DNA of 64,000 nt, from assembly GCA_022559845.1 (NCBI GenBank), contig CM040126.1:230554271-230618270 (forward strand), written 5' to 3'. Shown one piece after another: positions 35,392-47,706 of this stretch (position 1 is the first letter of the stretch; every line of letters begins with the position of its first letter). Position numbers and translations under genes: made by a program. The notes under the pieces were generated by a model. The model saw only the letters and a program-made list of their open reading frames with translations. It had not been told where the DNA came from and searched no databases. This DNA comes from Amorphophallus konjac. Lineage: Eukaryota; Streptophyta; Magnoliopsida; Alismatales; Araceae.

Positions 35392-37205
35392 ATGGCAAAC
35401 AAGGGTATGATGCCCGAGGGTCACTCCATTAACCGTCCTCCCTTCTTTGACGGTTCAAACTACTTGTACTGGAAAAATAGAATGCATGACTTTTTGAGGG
35501 CTCAAGAGTACGAAGTTTGGAGAGTTGTTGACAAGGGTCCTTACAAACTCGGGAATGATGAAGAAAAATGGACACCCGAAGAAATTAAAAAATGCACTGT
35601 TAATTTCAATGCTATGAATATTACGCAATGTGCGATACACCCTAACGAATTTTCTCGTGTTTCCATGTGCAGCTCGGCTAAAGAAATGTGGGACAAACTG
35701 CGGCTCATTTATGAGGGGGCGTCCGAGGTCAAGGAGACCAAGGCCAACCTTCTGGTTCAAGATTATGAGCTCTTCAAGATGAAACCTGAAGAGACAATTT
35801 CAGAAATGTTCGCAAGACTAACTGAGATCACGAATGGTCTCAAAAGTCTTGGAAAAGATTACACTAATTCTGAGCTCGTGAGAAAAGTGCTAAAATCCCT
35901 CCCTCCTGTGTGGCACACCAAGGCCACCGTCATTGAAGACTCCAAGAATCTGTCCACACTTACTCTCGATGAACTCATAGGGTCACTCATGACCTATGAG
36001 ATAAATATGAAGAGGACAGTCGAGGAAGATATCAAGAAGAAGAAGGTGATTGGATTGAGAGCTCATCAATCCGATGACGACTCCCAAGAAGAAGAATCCA
36101 GTGACGGGAGCAACGAGGAAGAAGAATTGGCTATGATCACTCACCAAGTGAAAAGATTTCTGAGGAAGAAGAGAAACTTCCAAGGCAACTTCAGAAAGGG
36201 ACAAAGGAAGCCCATTCAAACCAAGGGTGAGTCGAGCAAGCCAAGTAGCATCATATGCTACGAATGCAAGAAGCCCGGGCACATGAGAGGAGAGTGCCCA
36301 GATCTAAAGAGAAAATTCAAGAAGGACAAGAAGCCTAAAGCTATGGTCGCCACATGGAGCGATGAAGAGGACGAATCGTCTGATGAGGAGATTCAAGAAC
36401 TGGTGGAGAGCTTGTGTCTCATGGCACATGAAGATGAGACTCTGGAGGTAAACTCTGACCCTGATTTCATTTCGAATGAACAATGGTAATTTGAATATGA
36501 GAAACTGTACTTGAAATATAAGAAAATCAGGTTTGAAAATAAAGATCTCAAGAAAAAGATTGATGAGGATATCTTTGTTAAATTTGAGAAACTGGAACAA
36601 GAGTGGTTTCAATTAACTGAAGAAAAAGAAAGCTTGTTGCAAACAATTTCAGATATTGAAAGAACCAAAGAAGAGATTTCATGTAAAATGTTTGAAATTG
36701 AAAAAGTGTGTGAAAGACTGAAAAAGGAAGAAGAAGTTCTAAAATCCACAAATTCAAAACATGAAAGGAGAAATGAGATTTTGGGTGAAGAAGTGGCTGA
36801 ACTTCAGTCCACTTTGTCTAGGTTTGTTAAAGGGAAACAAAACATGGATAACTTGTTGGGGTTAAGGTTAACTTCCAAAAGGAAGGTTTGGGGTATAGTC
36901 CTCAAAACAAAAAATCATTTGAGCGTAAGATCACCACATCCCATGTGCAAGAAAAAGAAAATGATTGTGCGCCATATTCATACTCTAAGCCAATACATGT
37001 TCAATCAAAACCACGCCAATTTCCAATAAGGTCTTCAAATGTAAATTGCTTTCATTGTGGTCATTTTAGACATGTTATTGCTCATTGTTGGTTTAGACAA
37101 AACTCACCAAGAAATCATGCATTTAGGACCAAGAAAAGATATGCACAGAATTGGACTAACTCTCATGGACCCAAACTAGTTTGGGTACCAAAAACAATTG
37201 CATGA
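35392..37205 (+). pseudogene. gag: Sirevirus-like gag
   Basis: The ATG at 35392 (MANKGMMPEGH) opens Gag, with FFDGSNYLYWKNRM and MWDKLRLIYEGASEV of the UBN2/copia Gag family, then an intact zinc knuckle CYECKKPGHMRGEC and an acidic tail. TAA at 36487-36489 interrupts, but the same frame continues as a long Lys/Glu coiled coil (36490 to about 36850). A one-base frame change near 36860 then leads to a second zinc knuckle, CFHCGHFRHVIAHC, ending at 37203-37205. Two knuckles separated by a coiled coil and a large Gag fit Sireviruses. A GTG 15 bases upstream is not a plausible start. Confidence 0.9.
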
Positions 37206-37206
37206 G

Positions 37207-40200
37207 AATTTTTCTTTCTTGCAGATATGTCTTGAAGCCAGGGGGAGCAAATTGTACTTGGATAGCGGCTGTTCAAGGCATATGACAGGGGACAAGAATG
37301 TGTTCTCTACACTGCAAGATAAGGATTGAGGTTCAGTTATCTTCAGAAGTAAAGACAAAGGTAAAATCATTGGAATTGGCAACATAGCTAAGAATTCTAA
37401 AATTCTTACTGAAGATGTGCTATTGGTGAAAGGTCTAAATCATAATCTGTTGAGTATAAGTCAATTGTGCGATAAGGGTTTTAAAATTATTTTTGATGAA
37501 ACCCACTGCATTATCATGAACAAGAACTCAAATGAGATCAAATTTATTATAAAAAGGAATAACAATGTCTATACTGTTGATATTGATAATGTCTCGTCTG
37601 ATGATTTTTGTCTGATAGTAAACAATCATGAAAATACATGGTTATGGCACCGAAGATTAGGTCATGCTAGTTTTGGAGTAATCTCCAAGTTGTCCAGACA
37701 TGACCTAGTGAATGGATTGTCAAAACTAAAGTTTGAAAGTTATAAAATTTTTGAAGCTTGCACAAAAGGCAAGCACACACGAATCTCTTTCAAAAATAAA
37801 GACATTGTTTCTACTGCTAGGCCCTTGGAATTGCTGCGCCTTGATCTCTTTGGTCCAACTAGGACTTCCAGCCTAGGAGGAAAATCTTATGATTTTGTGA
37901 TTGTTGATGACTTTTCCAGATTTACATGGGTGCTCTTTTTAGCTAATAAAAATGATGTTGTGACGAAATTTCAAGTTTTTTGCTGGAATGTTCAGAATGA
38001 TAGAGGTTATCTTATCACTACCATTCAAAGTGATCACGATGGAGAGTTTGAGAATCATGATTTCAGTAAGTTTTGTGAAGAGCAGGGATACACGTAAAAT
38101 TTTTCATCACCAAGGACGTCTCAACAGAATGGAGTGGTGGAAAGGAAAAACATAACCCTGATAGACATGGCATGGACTATGTTATGTGAGAATTCTCTAC
38201 CCAAATACTTTTGGGCTGAGGCGGTGAGTAGAGCATGTTATATCATCAACAGGGTAATGGTAAGGCCCATCTTAAAGAAAACTCCTTATGAGCTGTACAA
38301 GGGTAAGAAATCAAACATTTCTCATCTTAAACCCTTTGGATGCTCATGTTTCATCTTGAATAATGGTAAGACTAATCTAGGAAAGTTTGATGAGAAAAGT
38401 GATAAAGGAATTTTCCTAGGTTATGCACTTAACTCTAGAGCCTACCGACTATTCAATAAGAGGACTTTGGTTGTTGAAGAAAGTCCTCATGTGATTTTTG
38501 ATGGATCCAAGTTAAAACAAACAAACCAATCTATTCAAATTATGGATGCAGATGAGGATTCCAAAAGTCTGAATGATGTCAAGGCCAAGGATGAGCCAAC
38601 TGAAGGGGGATCCAGCAAAAGTGAAGAAGATGAGGACCTCTCAATTGAAACACTTCAAGAACAGCAAGTGCAACACCCAGATTTACCAAGATCATCCACT
38701 CTTCTGAAAGATCACCCTATTGAAAACATCATAGGTAATCCTGAAGATGGGGTAAGAACTAGATCCTCTCTAAGGCAAGTAGAAGAGGATGATTTGATTA
38801 CCTTAATTTCATAAGAGGAGCCTAAAGACTTTCATGATACCTTACAAAATGAATCTAGGATCCAAGCTATGCATGAAGAGTTGCACCAGTTTGAAAGAAA
38901 CGAGGTGTGGACTCTTGTACCACGTCCTAGAAATCAACTCGTAATAGGAACCCAATCAGTTTTTAGAAACAAGCTGAATGATACGGGTGTGGTTGTTAGG
39001 AATAAGGCTCGGCTTGTTGCCAAGGGGTATAGCCAAGAGATGGTGATTGATTTTGATGAGTCTTTTGTCCCGGTTACTAGCCTAGGAGCAGTCTGGATTT
39101 TATTGTCGTTTGCTTGCTCATTGAACTTCAAATTGTTTCAAATGGATGTTAAATCTACCTTTCTTAACGGGTATATCAAAGAGGATGTTTTTGTAGAACA
39201 ACCTCTAGGCTTTGAAGATTCCAAGCACCCACGACATGTGTACAAGCTCCAGAAGGTGTTGTACGGGCTCAAGCAAGCACCAAGGGCATGGTATGAAAGG
39301 CTTACTTCATTTCTGACTGAAAATGGGTTCGAAAGAGGTAAGGTTGATCAAACACTCTTCACAAGAAAATCTGGTAAAGATATATTGGTAGTTCAAGTGT
39401 ATATTGATGACATAATTTTTGGAGCTACTAATAATATTTTATGTAATGAATTTGCTAGAATTATGCAAGGAGAATTTGAGGTGAGTTTAATGGGAGAACT
39501 AAATTTTTTCTTTGGATTGTAGGTGAAGCAAACGCCCGAAGGAATTTTCATAAATCAAGCCAAGTACACACTGGAACTATTAAAGAAGTTCGAGATTGCT
39601 GAAGCAAAACCCTTGTCAACTCCAATGGCCATAACCACAAAGTTAGACAAAGACGAAAATGGTAAAACAGTAGATCCTACATTGTTTCGACGTATGATCG
39701 GATCACTACTGTATCTCACAGCATTCTACCCTGATATTCAATTCAGTGTATTTCTATGTGCTCGTTTTCAGTCATGTCCTAAAGAGTCTCATTTAATGGC
39801 TGCTAAACGCATTTTTAGATACTTAATTGGCACAATAGACTTTGGCATATGGTTTTCGATCGGCAGTTCATTTGATTTGATTCCATATACCGATGCTGAT
39901 TATGCTGGTTGCATTGTTGATCATAAAAGTACTAGTGGGTACTTTCAGTTTCGTGGTGGTTGCCTAGTTTCATGGGCCTCCAAGAAGCAATATTCAGTAG
40001 CTCTCTCAACAGCCGAGGCTGAATATGTAGTCGCCGGAAGTTGTGGAGCCCAAGTACTTTGGATCAAAAATCAATTGCTTGATTTGGATGTTGAAATAGA
40101 ATGTGTTCCAATTTTGTGTGACAATACAAGTGCAATCAGTTTATCAAAAAATCATGTTCAACACTCTAGAACCAAGCATATAGACAATCGGCATCATTTC

Positions 40201-40356
40201 TTGAGAGATCATGTAGGCAAAGGGGTTTTTGAGCTGCATTTTATTGATACTCATAATCAATTGGCTGATATCATCACAAAACCCCTAAATCAGGAGCAAT
40301 TCAACAAGATTCGAAGGGAACTTGGCATGTGCAAGAGTGAGGGAATACACACTTAG
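37207..40356 (+). pseudogene. pol: Sirevirus-like pol polyprotein with four in-frame stops
   Basis: A single frame with stops TGA 37327-37329, TAA 38095-38097, TAA 38812-38814 and TAG 39520-39522, and no frameshift. Domains: protease LYLDSGCSRHMTGD near 37250; pre-integrase WLWHRRLGHASF; integrase with RLDLFGP, QSDHDGEFEN and NGVVERKN, all three catalytic acids present; reverse transcriptase with VYIDDIIFGAT (YIDD in place of the commoner YVDD); RNase H with STAEAEYVVAGSC; C-terminal GMCKSEGIHT. It decays by nonsense changes alone. The integrase stop lies between its second Asp and the Glu. Confidence 0.93.
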
Positions 40357-41192
40357 GTATGCATTAAGATGAGTAATGCATATCAGAAGCATAAAGGGTA
40401 GATAGTGTGACATGCATCACCATATTGTTTGTTTTTACTCTTTTCTGTATGATATCATCCAGCATGCGTGATTGTATATATATATATACCCCTCCTTGAA
40501 AAATTCTAAAACCCAATACTCCTTGACAAATAAATGTGGACAAATGACCTAGGGACACTAGGCAGTAACTGAGGGGGAGCTTTCAGAAAAACCTCGTTCG
40601 TTGATTCATTAGAAGTCATTTACTGAAATTCTCCCCAAAGAGGTAAAATAAAAAGAATAAATAAAAGGAAAAAGAAACCAAAAAAGAAAGAAACAAAAAG
40701 GGGGATGAATACCAACTACTGAAAGGAGCTCGAATAAGGCAGGAGATATGGAGATATCTTTAATCAACTTTTTTTTGGCTAATCGACCATTTCGGTCGAC
40801 CGGCCCACCCGTTCCGGTAGACCAAAACCGGCGAACTGGTCCGACCGGGACCCGGCCGACCCCCTACTTACGGGGTTTTCTCCCCTTTCTTCTCTCACTC
40901 TAACCCATCCATTCTCTCTCCCATACTTTTCCATAACCCTAAACAACAAAACCCCCTCTCCTCAAGCCCTAAAACCCCACCATTCTTTCATCCGCACACC
41001 CTCCGTCGGATTTGTCACCATCCTGGGACGCGTTCTCTATGGTTGCTTGTGCCATCGTGCAACTTCTTCCTATATTCCAGAGCGTGGAGAAAGTCTGTCC
41101 AAGCCTCCAGAAGTGTTCCTTAGTCCACCTCCATCCCACGGGTTGAGTCTACTCTGTTCGGAAGGGATTCACAGCGGGTTTCTAAGTCTAAG
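40357..41192 (+). other. Spacer between pol and third ORF
   Basis: No gene. It holds a short TA run near 40475-40487, a polypurine tract GAGGGGGAGC near 40571, an A-rich stretch (40640-40700) and CGGTCGACCGG-type motifs (40790-40860) like those in U3. The matching spacer of the neighbouring copy is 46517-47322. Confidence 0.6.
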
Positions 41193-42642
41193 ATGCCGCC
41201 TAGATGGATCTCTCGGCGTTCCACTCAAGGGGAAGCCAGTAGTCAGAGACAGGAGGCCCCGGCTCATCCACAACGGGCACTGGCACCTCATCTACCTCCA
41301 CGGCCCATCATTAACCCTTACCTGGTTGATTTTCAGGAGGTGAATGAGATTTTGCCAGATTTGTTTGCACTTTTTTAGATTCAAGATGGATGGACTGATT
41401 TTGTCTCCAGATATACTAGGTATTATCCATACCTAGTCCAGCAATTTTATGGGAATCGAGTTGAGAGAAATGGAGCATTATTCACAGTTGTTCAGGATAT
41501 TGAGATACATATTGCACCGACCTTTTTTGGCGTGCCTTAGGAGTCTCAGCATGGGGTGCAGATATGTCTTTTGGACATGGTGAAGTGGAGGATACTTTCC
41601 TTGCTATGATAGGTTGTGATTATGTTCGGGGTGTGAGTGATCTCATCAGGCTAAATGCCAATCATTTTCCCCCACTGCAGCGTGTTCTACACCACATGTT
41701 TACCACTCTGATTTATCCAAATGGTGGAAGTAGAAATGAAGACAGAGGTTCATAGGTTCCTCTTTTACCATGTCATGAATGGGAACTCCGTGAATATGGG
41801 TCAACTCATGACTCATTTGATTAACTCATGCCGAACCAACTTGGGGGTGCTCTTTACCTTATGCATCCCAGTTGACAGGAGTCTTCATCTATGTTGCGGT
41901 AGATTTGGCAAATGATATGTCACTTCCAGTTCGCCAAGATGATATCTACAATGAACACAAGATCTTTTTCAATCTTGGATATTACTGGAATGAAGATGGT
42001 GAGCTTACCAGGGATATTCCCACCTATACTGAATAGTTTTCAAATGAAGAAGAACCACCGCAGCCACAGGATCATGGGGATGCACCCCCTCCCATTCAGG
42101 CGGAGGATCAGCCTCCCCTACCTTCCCCTCATCATATGGATCAGGAGATGCCACCTCCTCCACGGGTTGTTCACGGGGAATCCTCTACTCAGGGTGCTGG
42201 TCATCCAACTTGGGGGGATTATGAGGCTCTTGATAGACGTGTCTTAGGCATGGAAACCCAGCTTTACTCATCCCTTGGGCGGCTGGACACCTTCATGGAC
42301 ACTATGACTTGGTGAATGGACTCTTTCACCCATGCTCTGGATGACCTTTCTTCCCACATGGCCACTCTATATGCCAGCCACGAAGATAACTGCGAAGCCT
42401 TCCATATCAACAATCGTGCCCTTCTTAGAATCCGTAGACAGCTTTATCATCACGATGATCTTCTACATAGAATTGAGGACCGTCTTCCTCCTCCACCTCC
42501 TGCTCCTGCTCCTCCTGCTGCAGGCTCCGATGACGATCACGGTGCTTCGGATGATGATGCTCGCGAGGGGACTCCAGGTCCACCCCGCTTTTTAGCTATC
42601 CTTGTGTCTCCGACATGTCACTTATGTCCACAAGTCCTGTAA
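41193..42642 (+). pseudogene. Third ORF (env-like position) with putative plant transposon domain
   Basis: Starts MPPRWISRRSTQ, followed by LVDFQEVNEILPDL, YYPYLVQQFYGN, then (other frames) LNANHFPPLQRVLHHMF and FLFYHVMNGNSVNMGQLM, and a Pro-rich and coiled-coil tail with DDLSSHMATLYASHEDN. These blocks resemble the family annotated as putative plant transposon protein (Transposase_32 type). The place after pol is that of the Sirevirus env-like ORF. No membrane segment is apparent. Stop TAG 41376-41378 and frame changes near 41530, 41740 and 41860 break it. The sister copy at 47323-50312 shows the same blocks. Confidence 0.72.
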
Positions 42643-43007
42643 CCCACTCCCCATTTTGATGACGCCAAAGGGGGAGAAGTAGTTATGTCAGGTCTTATAT
42701 ATGTTATCCATGTTCTTTGTTTGTTTGAATGATTTAGTCATTGTGAGTTGAGTCTTTGGGAGTCCTTTGTTAGCTTGCATTTTGTGCCTTGCATTTTGTG
42801 TGTCATGTTGGAAGTCCTTGTAGTGTGTCAATCCTTGTATTAGATCTTTGCACTGAAATGAAATGATGAAATGCACCTGGTATTGGCCACCTATTGGCTC
42901 CACTTGTTCTATTTCATATCAACATCTGTGCATATATGAATCATTAAAATGAATAATTTCTTGGTTGACACGTCTTTGCTCTTTCCTACTCATGTTTTGT
43001 CATCATC

Positions 43008-43020
43008 AAAAAGGGGAAGA
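43008..43020 (+). other. Polypurine tract before right LTR
   Basis: AAAAAGGGGAAGA ends two bases before the right LTR. A second strong tract AAAGGGGGAGAAG lies near 42667-42679. Multiple tracts upstream of the 3' LTR are reported for Sireviruses. Confidence 0.75.
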
Positions 43021-43021
43021 T

Positions 43022-44556
43022 TGTTGAGTCTCCTTGAATGATTTTGATGATAACAAAACTCAGAGTTAAGGTTTTATCTCGGTCCGTGTCAATGGATTCA
43101 AAACACGAGTCAAGGGGGTTTAAGTTTGAGTTTAAATATCCCGTGGAAAGCTCATAAGTTTGATTTGAATCAATATTTTCAAATTGAGTTAATTATGTCA
43201 AAACAAACCCCAAAATGCATGAAACAATCATTCGCATAAAGCCATTGTCATTTTGATATATTTCATTGTGCTAATAATTCAATTTTACATGACTGGGCCA
43301 TTTCGGTCGACCAACTCCCTAGGGCCGGTCGACCAGAATTCCCAGAAACGAAAAATTCCCAACTTTCCAGGTTTCGATCGACCAATAGGCAGTGGCCGGT
43401 TGACCAGATTTTCCAGAAACAAAAATGTACCATTTTTGCAGGTTCCGGTCGATCGCTCTAGTGCCGCCGGTCGACTGACCCTTTCGAAGCCCCTTTTATT
43501 GACCTTCCAATCCAAGCACGAGGAGAGATTCTCTCCCCCATTTGTTTAATCCTTTTTCCTTCAATCAAAGAGTGATTTGTGGATCTGGTTTGGAGTTTAT
43601 CTTTTGACCTTCCAAGATCTATAAAAGATCTCATTAGGGTAATAAACCCTAAGGCTTTTTTAAGGAAGAACAACGGGAGGCTATCAAGGAAGAAGGAGCT
43701 GGTACTGTAGCCGTGAATAGTGATTCGTGGGGAACTCTTTATCAAGGAGATGATGTTTTCAAGGGCAAATCTGCATCCAAATCAAGTAGAGATCGAGCTG
43801 GGAGCAAGCTTCATCCCATACCACCTTCATCCATTAAGGGGGAGCTTGTTTTGTGTTTTCACTTTCTGTTATTCTTCTTCCATTCTTGTTTGAGCTGAGT
43901 TGTGTCTTCTTGTAACCTTCAATCACTTGTGTGTGTGTGGATCTAGATAGATCCATGTGTGTGTGAGTTATTCATTGTTCTTCACCATTCTTGTGTGTCG
44001 GTGCTCTTGCACCTTCGTGGGAGTTCTATACTCTTCACATGTGTGTGTGTGTGTGTGTGGTGTTGATCTTGTAACTTTCTACAAGATAGTGTGTGAATCC
44101 TCACTGTGTGTGAGGGGTCGACGTAGGTTGCAGTTGTTGCATCTGAACCACCTAAAAATTGTGGTGTTCTGTATGGTTTGCTCCTTATCTTCTATCTCCA
44201 TTCTGATGTAGCTCATTTGCATATTGCGTTATCACATAGTTCCTTTTTTTAGATCTAGCTTTACTAGCCTTCTACGGGAGATCTCTGGTATATCAAAAGG
44301 TAACTTCTGATCGACACGGTTAGTCCTGTCGGGAGGAAGATATCTTGTGTGAGAGAATCTTCCGATTCCTGGACTCCACCTGGTACCAAAGAACTGCTAT
44401 AGGGGTTGTTTTAGTTAGATCTATTTTATATTTCATCAGATCTACTCTTGTTTGTTATTTGTTCTTCATATATATTTTAAATTTGTTATAAGTTGATCAA
44501 ATCTGTTATCACCTAATTCACCCCCCCTCTTGGGTGTCTTTGATCGCGGGACTTCA
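43022..44556 (+). repeat. Right LTR of Sirevirus-like element
   Basis: Begins TGTTGAGTCTCC and ends GGGACTTCA, 1535 bp. TATA-like TATAAAAG lies near 43620. Contains a GT microsatellite (about 44040-44059), the GGTCGACC-type array, and the CCCCCCCTCTTGGGTG block near its end. Followed at 44557 by pol sequence of a sister element, beginning AGTTTGATGA. Confidence 0.93.
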
Positions 44557-46516
44557 AGTTTGATGAAAAGAGTGACAAAGGAATATTCCTAGGTTATGCA
44601 CTTAATTCCAGAGCTTATCGACTATTTAATAAACGGACTTTGGTTGTTGATGAAAGTCCTCATATGATTTTTGATGAATTTGAGTTAAGACTAACCAATC
44701 AATCTATTTCAATTGTGAATGCAGATGAAGATCCCAAACGTACAAATGATGCTAAGGTCAAGAATGAACCAACAGAAGGGATCCCCAGCAAGAGTGAAGA
44801 TGATGAAGATCCTTCAATTGAACACTTCAAGAACAACAAGTACAACACCACAATTTGCCCATTTCTTCTACGTTCTTGAAAGATCACCCAGTCGAAAATA
44901 TTATCGGTAATCCTCATGATGGGGTAAGAACTAGGTCTTCACTAAGGCAAGTAGAAGAAGAGGATTTGATAGCCTTAATTTCACAAGAAGAGCCTAAGGA
45001 TATTCATGAAGCTCTTCAAAATGAATCTTGGATTCAGGCTATGCATGAAGAGCTACACCAGTTCGAAAGGGACAAAGTGTGGACTCTCGTGCCGCGTCCT
45101 AAGAATCATCTGACAATTGGAACCCGTTGGGATTTTAGAAATAAGTTAAATGATAGGGTATTGGTTGTTAGGAACAAGGCCCGGCTTGTGGCCAAAGGGT
45201 ATAGCCAGGAGATGGGTATTGATTTTGATGAGTCTTTTGCACCGGTTGCTAGACTAGAAGCAGTCCGGATCTTACTATCCTATGCTTGCTCTTTGAACTT
45301 CAAAAATGGATGTTAAATCTACATTTCTTAACGGTTACATCAAGGAGGATGTTTTTGTAGAGCAACCCCCGTCTTTTGAAGATTCAAAGCATCCAAAGCA
45401 TGTGTACAAGCTGTAAAAGGCCTTGTACGGGTTAAAGCAAGCACCAAGGGCATGATATGAAAGGCTTACTTCATTCCTTATGGAAAATGGTTTCAAAAAA
45501 GGTAAGGTTGACCAAACACTCTTCACAAGGAAATCAGGTAAAGACATATTAGTAGTTCAAGTATATGTGGATGACATTATTTTTGGAGCTACTAACAATG
45601 TCTTATGTGAAGAATTTACAGAAATCATGCAAGGAGAATTTAAGATGAGCTTAATGGGTGAACTGAATTTCTTTCTTGGATTGCAGGTGAAGCAAACACC
45701 TGAGGGCATTTTCATCAATCAAGCTATGTACACACTTGAGCTGTTAAAGAAATTTGGGATGGCTGAAGCAAAACCGTTGTCAACTCCAATGGCCACAACC
45801 TCGAAGTTAGACAAAGATGAAAATGGTAAAATAGTAGATCTTACACTGTTTCGAGGTATGATTGGATCACTACTGTATCTCACAGCATGCCGCCCTGATA
45901 TTCAATTCAGTGTATGTCTATGTGCTCATTTTTAGTCATGCCCTAAAGAATCTCATCTAATGGCTATTAAACGCATATTTAGATACTTAATTGGCACAAT
46001 AGATTTTGGCTTGTGGTTTCCCATCGGTAGTTCATTTGATTTGATTGCTTACACCGATGCAAACTATGCCGGATGCATTGTAGATCGTAAAAGTACTAGT
46101 GGGTACTGTCAGTTTCTTGGTTGGTGCCTAGTCTCATGGGCGTCTAAGAAACAACATTCAGTAGCTCTCTCAACGGCCGAGGCTGAATATATAGTCGCTG
46201 GAAGTTGCGGAGCCCAAGTACTTTGGATCAAAAATCAATTGCTTGATTTGGTTGTTGAAGTGAAATGTGTGCCAATCTTGTGTGATAATACCAGTGCAAC
46301 TTGTCAAAAAATCCTATTCAACATTCTAGGACAAAGCACATTGACATTCGACATCATTTTCTGAGAGATCATGTAGGAAAACGGGTCTTTGAATTGAATT
46401 TCATTGACACACACAATCAACTAGCTAATATTTTCACAAAATCCCTAAACCAGGATCAATTTAGCAAGATAAGAAGAGAACTTGGGATGTGCAAGGGTGA
46501 GAGCATACATACATAG
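44557..46516 (+). pseudogene. pol: Sirevirus-like pol, C-terminal half
   Basis: Reverse transcriptase and RNase H of the same family, with [28 protein letters not shown] (YVDD kept) and STAEAEYIVAGSC, ending GMCKGESIHT at 46516. Damage includes a frame change near 44830, an 8-base deletion near 45304 relative to the sister copy, stops at about 45415 and 45453 (TGA for a conserved Trp), TAG near 45933, and a small deletion near 46290. Confidence 0.9.
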
Positions 46517-47322
46517 GTCTGCACTTAGGATAAGAATTGCATTTGTAGAAAGTCATATGCATCAAGGGTATATTAACATGCATATTGTATACATCTACTT
46601 TTAAAACCGTGTGTGTTCTTATACACTCTTGCATGTTTGAATGTATTTATACTTATAGCCCTCCTTGAAAAGCATTTCTAAGGCTAGAAATTTCTTGGTT
46701 AAATAAATGTGGACCCAGTGATGCCGGACCTAAGACAACTTCTTAGGGGGAGTTAGATAACTTTCCTCAAATCTCCATCTCTTCTCCTTCTCTCCACTTC
46801 ATAATGATGGTTCCAATCAGAAGGTCGGATGATGGTCCCCCATATAAAAAAAAGGAAATAGAAAAAAGAAAGAAAAGAAAAGAAAAAGAAACAAAAATTA
46901 CAAAATGGGGATTTTTTGGCTCTAGCGGTCACCCACCGCTCCCGCACCGGTCGGCCGGTGGCGGCGAACCGGCCCGGCCGAACCATCAACCAGACCATCT
47001 TATAAGGGGTCTTAACACCCCATTCTCTCATTATATCACCTCCACTCTTCCTCCAACATTTTCCCCCAACCCTAGAACCACATATCTCCACCTCCCAAGC
47101 CCCTAAACCTCATCATTCCTCCACCCGCACAAGATCTGGCGTGTTCGTCACGGTTTCGGGACGAACTCCATTCGGCCGTTCGTGCATTCGTGAAGCTACC
47201 TTCTAGGTTCCAGGTTGTGGAGAAGGCTATTCCAAGCTCTAGGAGTGCCCTTTTAGTCCATCTTCCTCCCCTGGGTTGAGATTGATTCTTCAAGGCTTTC
47301 CCGATGAGTTTTCTAGTTCAGG
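46517..47322 (+). other. Spacer between pol and third ORF of sister copy
   Basis: No gene. It includes a CTTAGGGGGAG tract near 46742, an A-rich run (46848-46900) and a GC-rich CGGTCGGCCGGTGG region near 46950. It corresponds in order and content to 40357-41192. Confidence 0.55.
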
Positions 47323-47706
47323 ATGCCACCACGATGGAGTTCTCGGCGTCCTGCCCAAGGGGAACCATGCGGTCTAAGATGAGAGGCCCTAGCTCCTCCA
47401 CCACAGCGAGCACCTACACCTCATCGTGCACCTCGGCTGCCTCCCCGTCCTATTATCGACCCTCGGTTGGTCGACTTCAATGAGGTGAACGAGATTTTGC
47501 CCGACTTAAGTGCTATCTTTGAGATTCAGCCCGATTGGATTGACTTTGTCACTAGATATACCCAATATTACCCCAATCTAGTGCAGCAGTTCTATGGAAA
47601 TTTGGTCGAAAGAAATGAGGAGTTATATATAGTTGTTCAAGGTGTTGAGTTTCATATCACTCCAGATTTGTTTGAGCGAGCCTTAGGAGTTTCGGCTAGA
47701 GGAGGC

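Larger units (their letters stand above)
33925..44556 (+). mobile_element. Sirevirus-like Ty1/copia element with third ORF
   Basis: Components are a truncated left LTR (33925-35327), tRNA-iMet primer site (35330-35341), gag (35392-37205), pol (37207-40356), an extra ORF (41193-42642), purine tracts and a complete right LTR (43022-44556). A third ORF after pol, several GGGGGAG tracts and palindrome-rich U3 match what is known for Sireviruses. Gag and pol carry stops and a frameshift. The right LTR abuts related copia pol sequence, so this element inserted into a family member. Confidence 0.9.
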
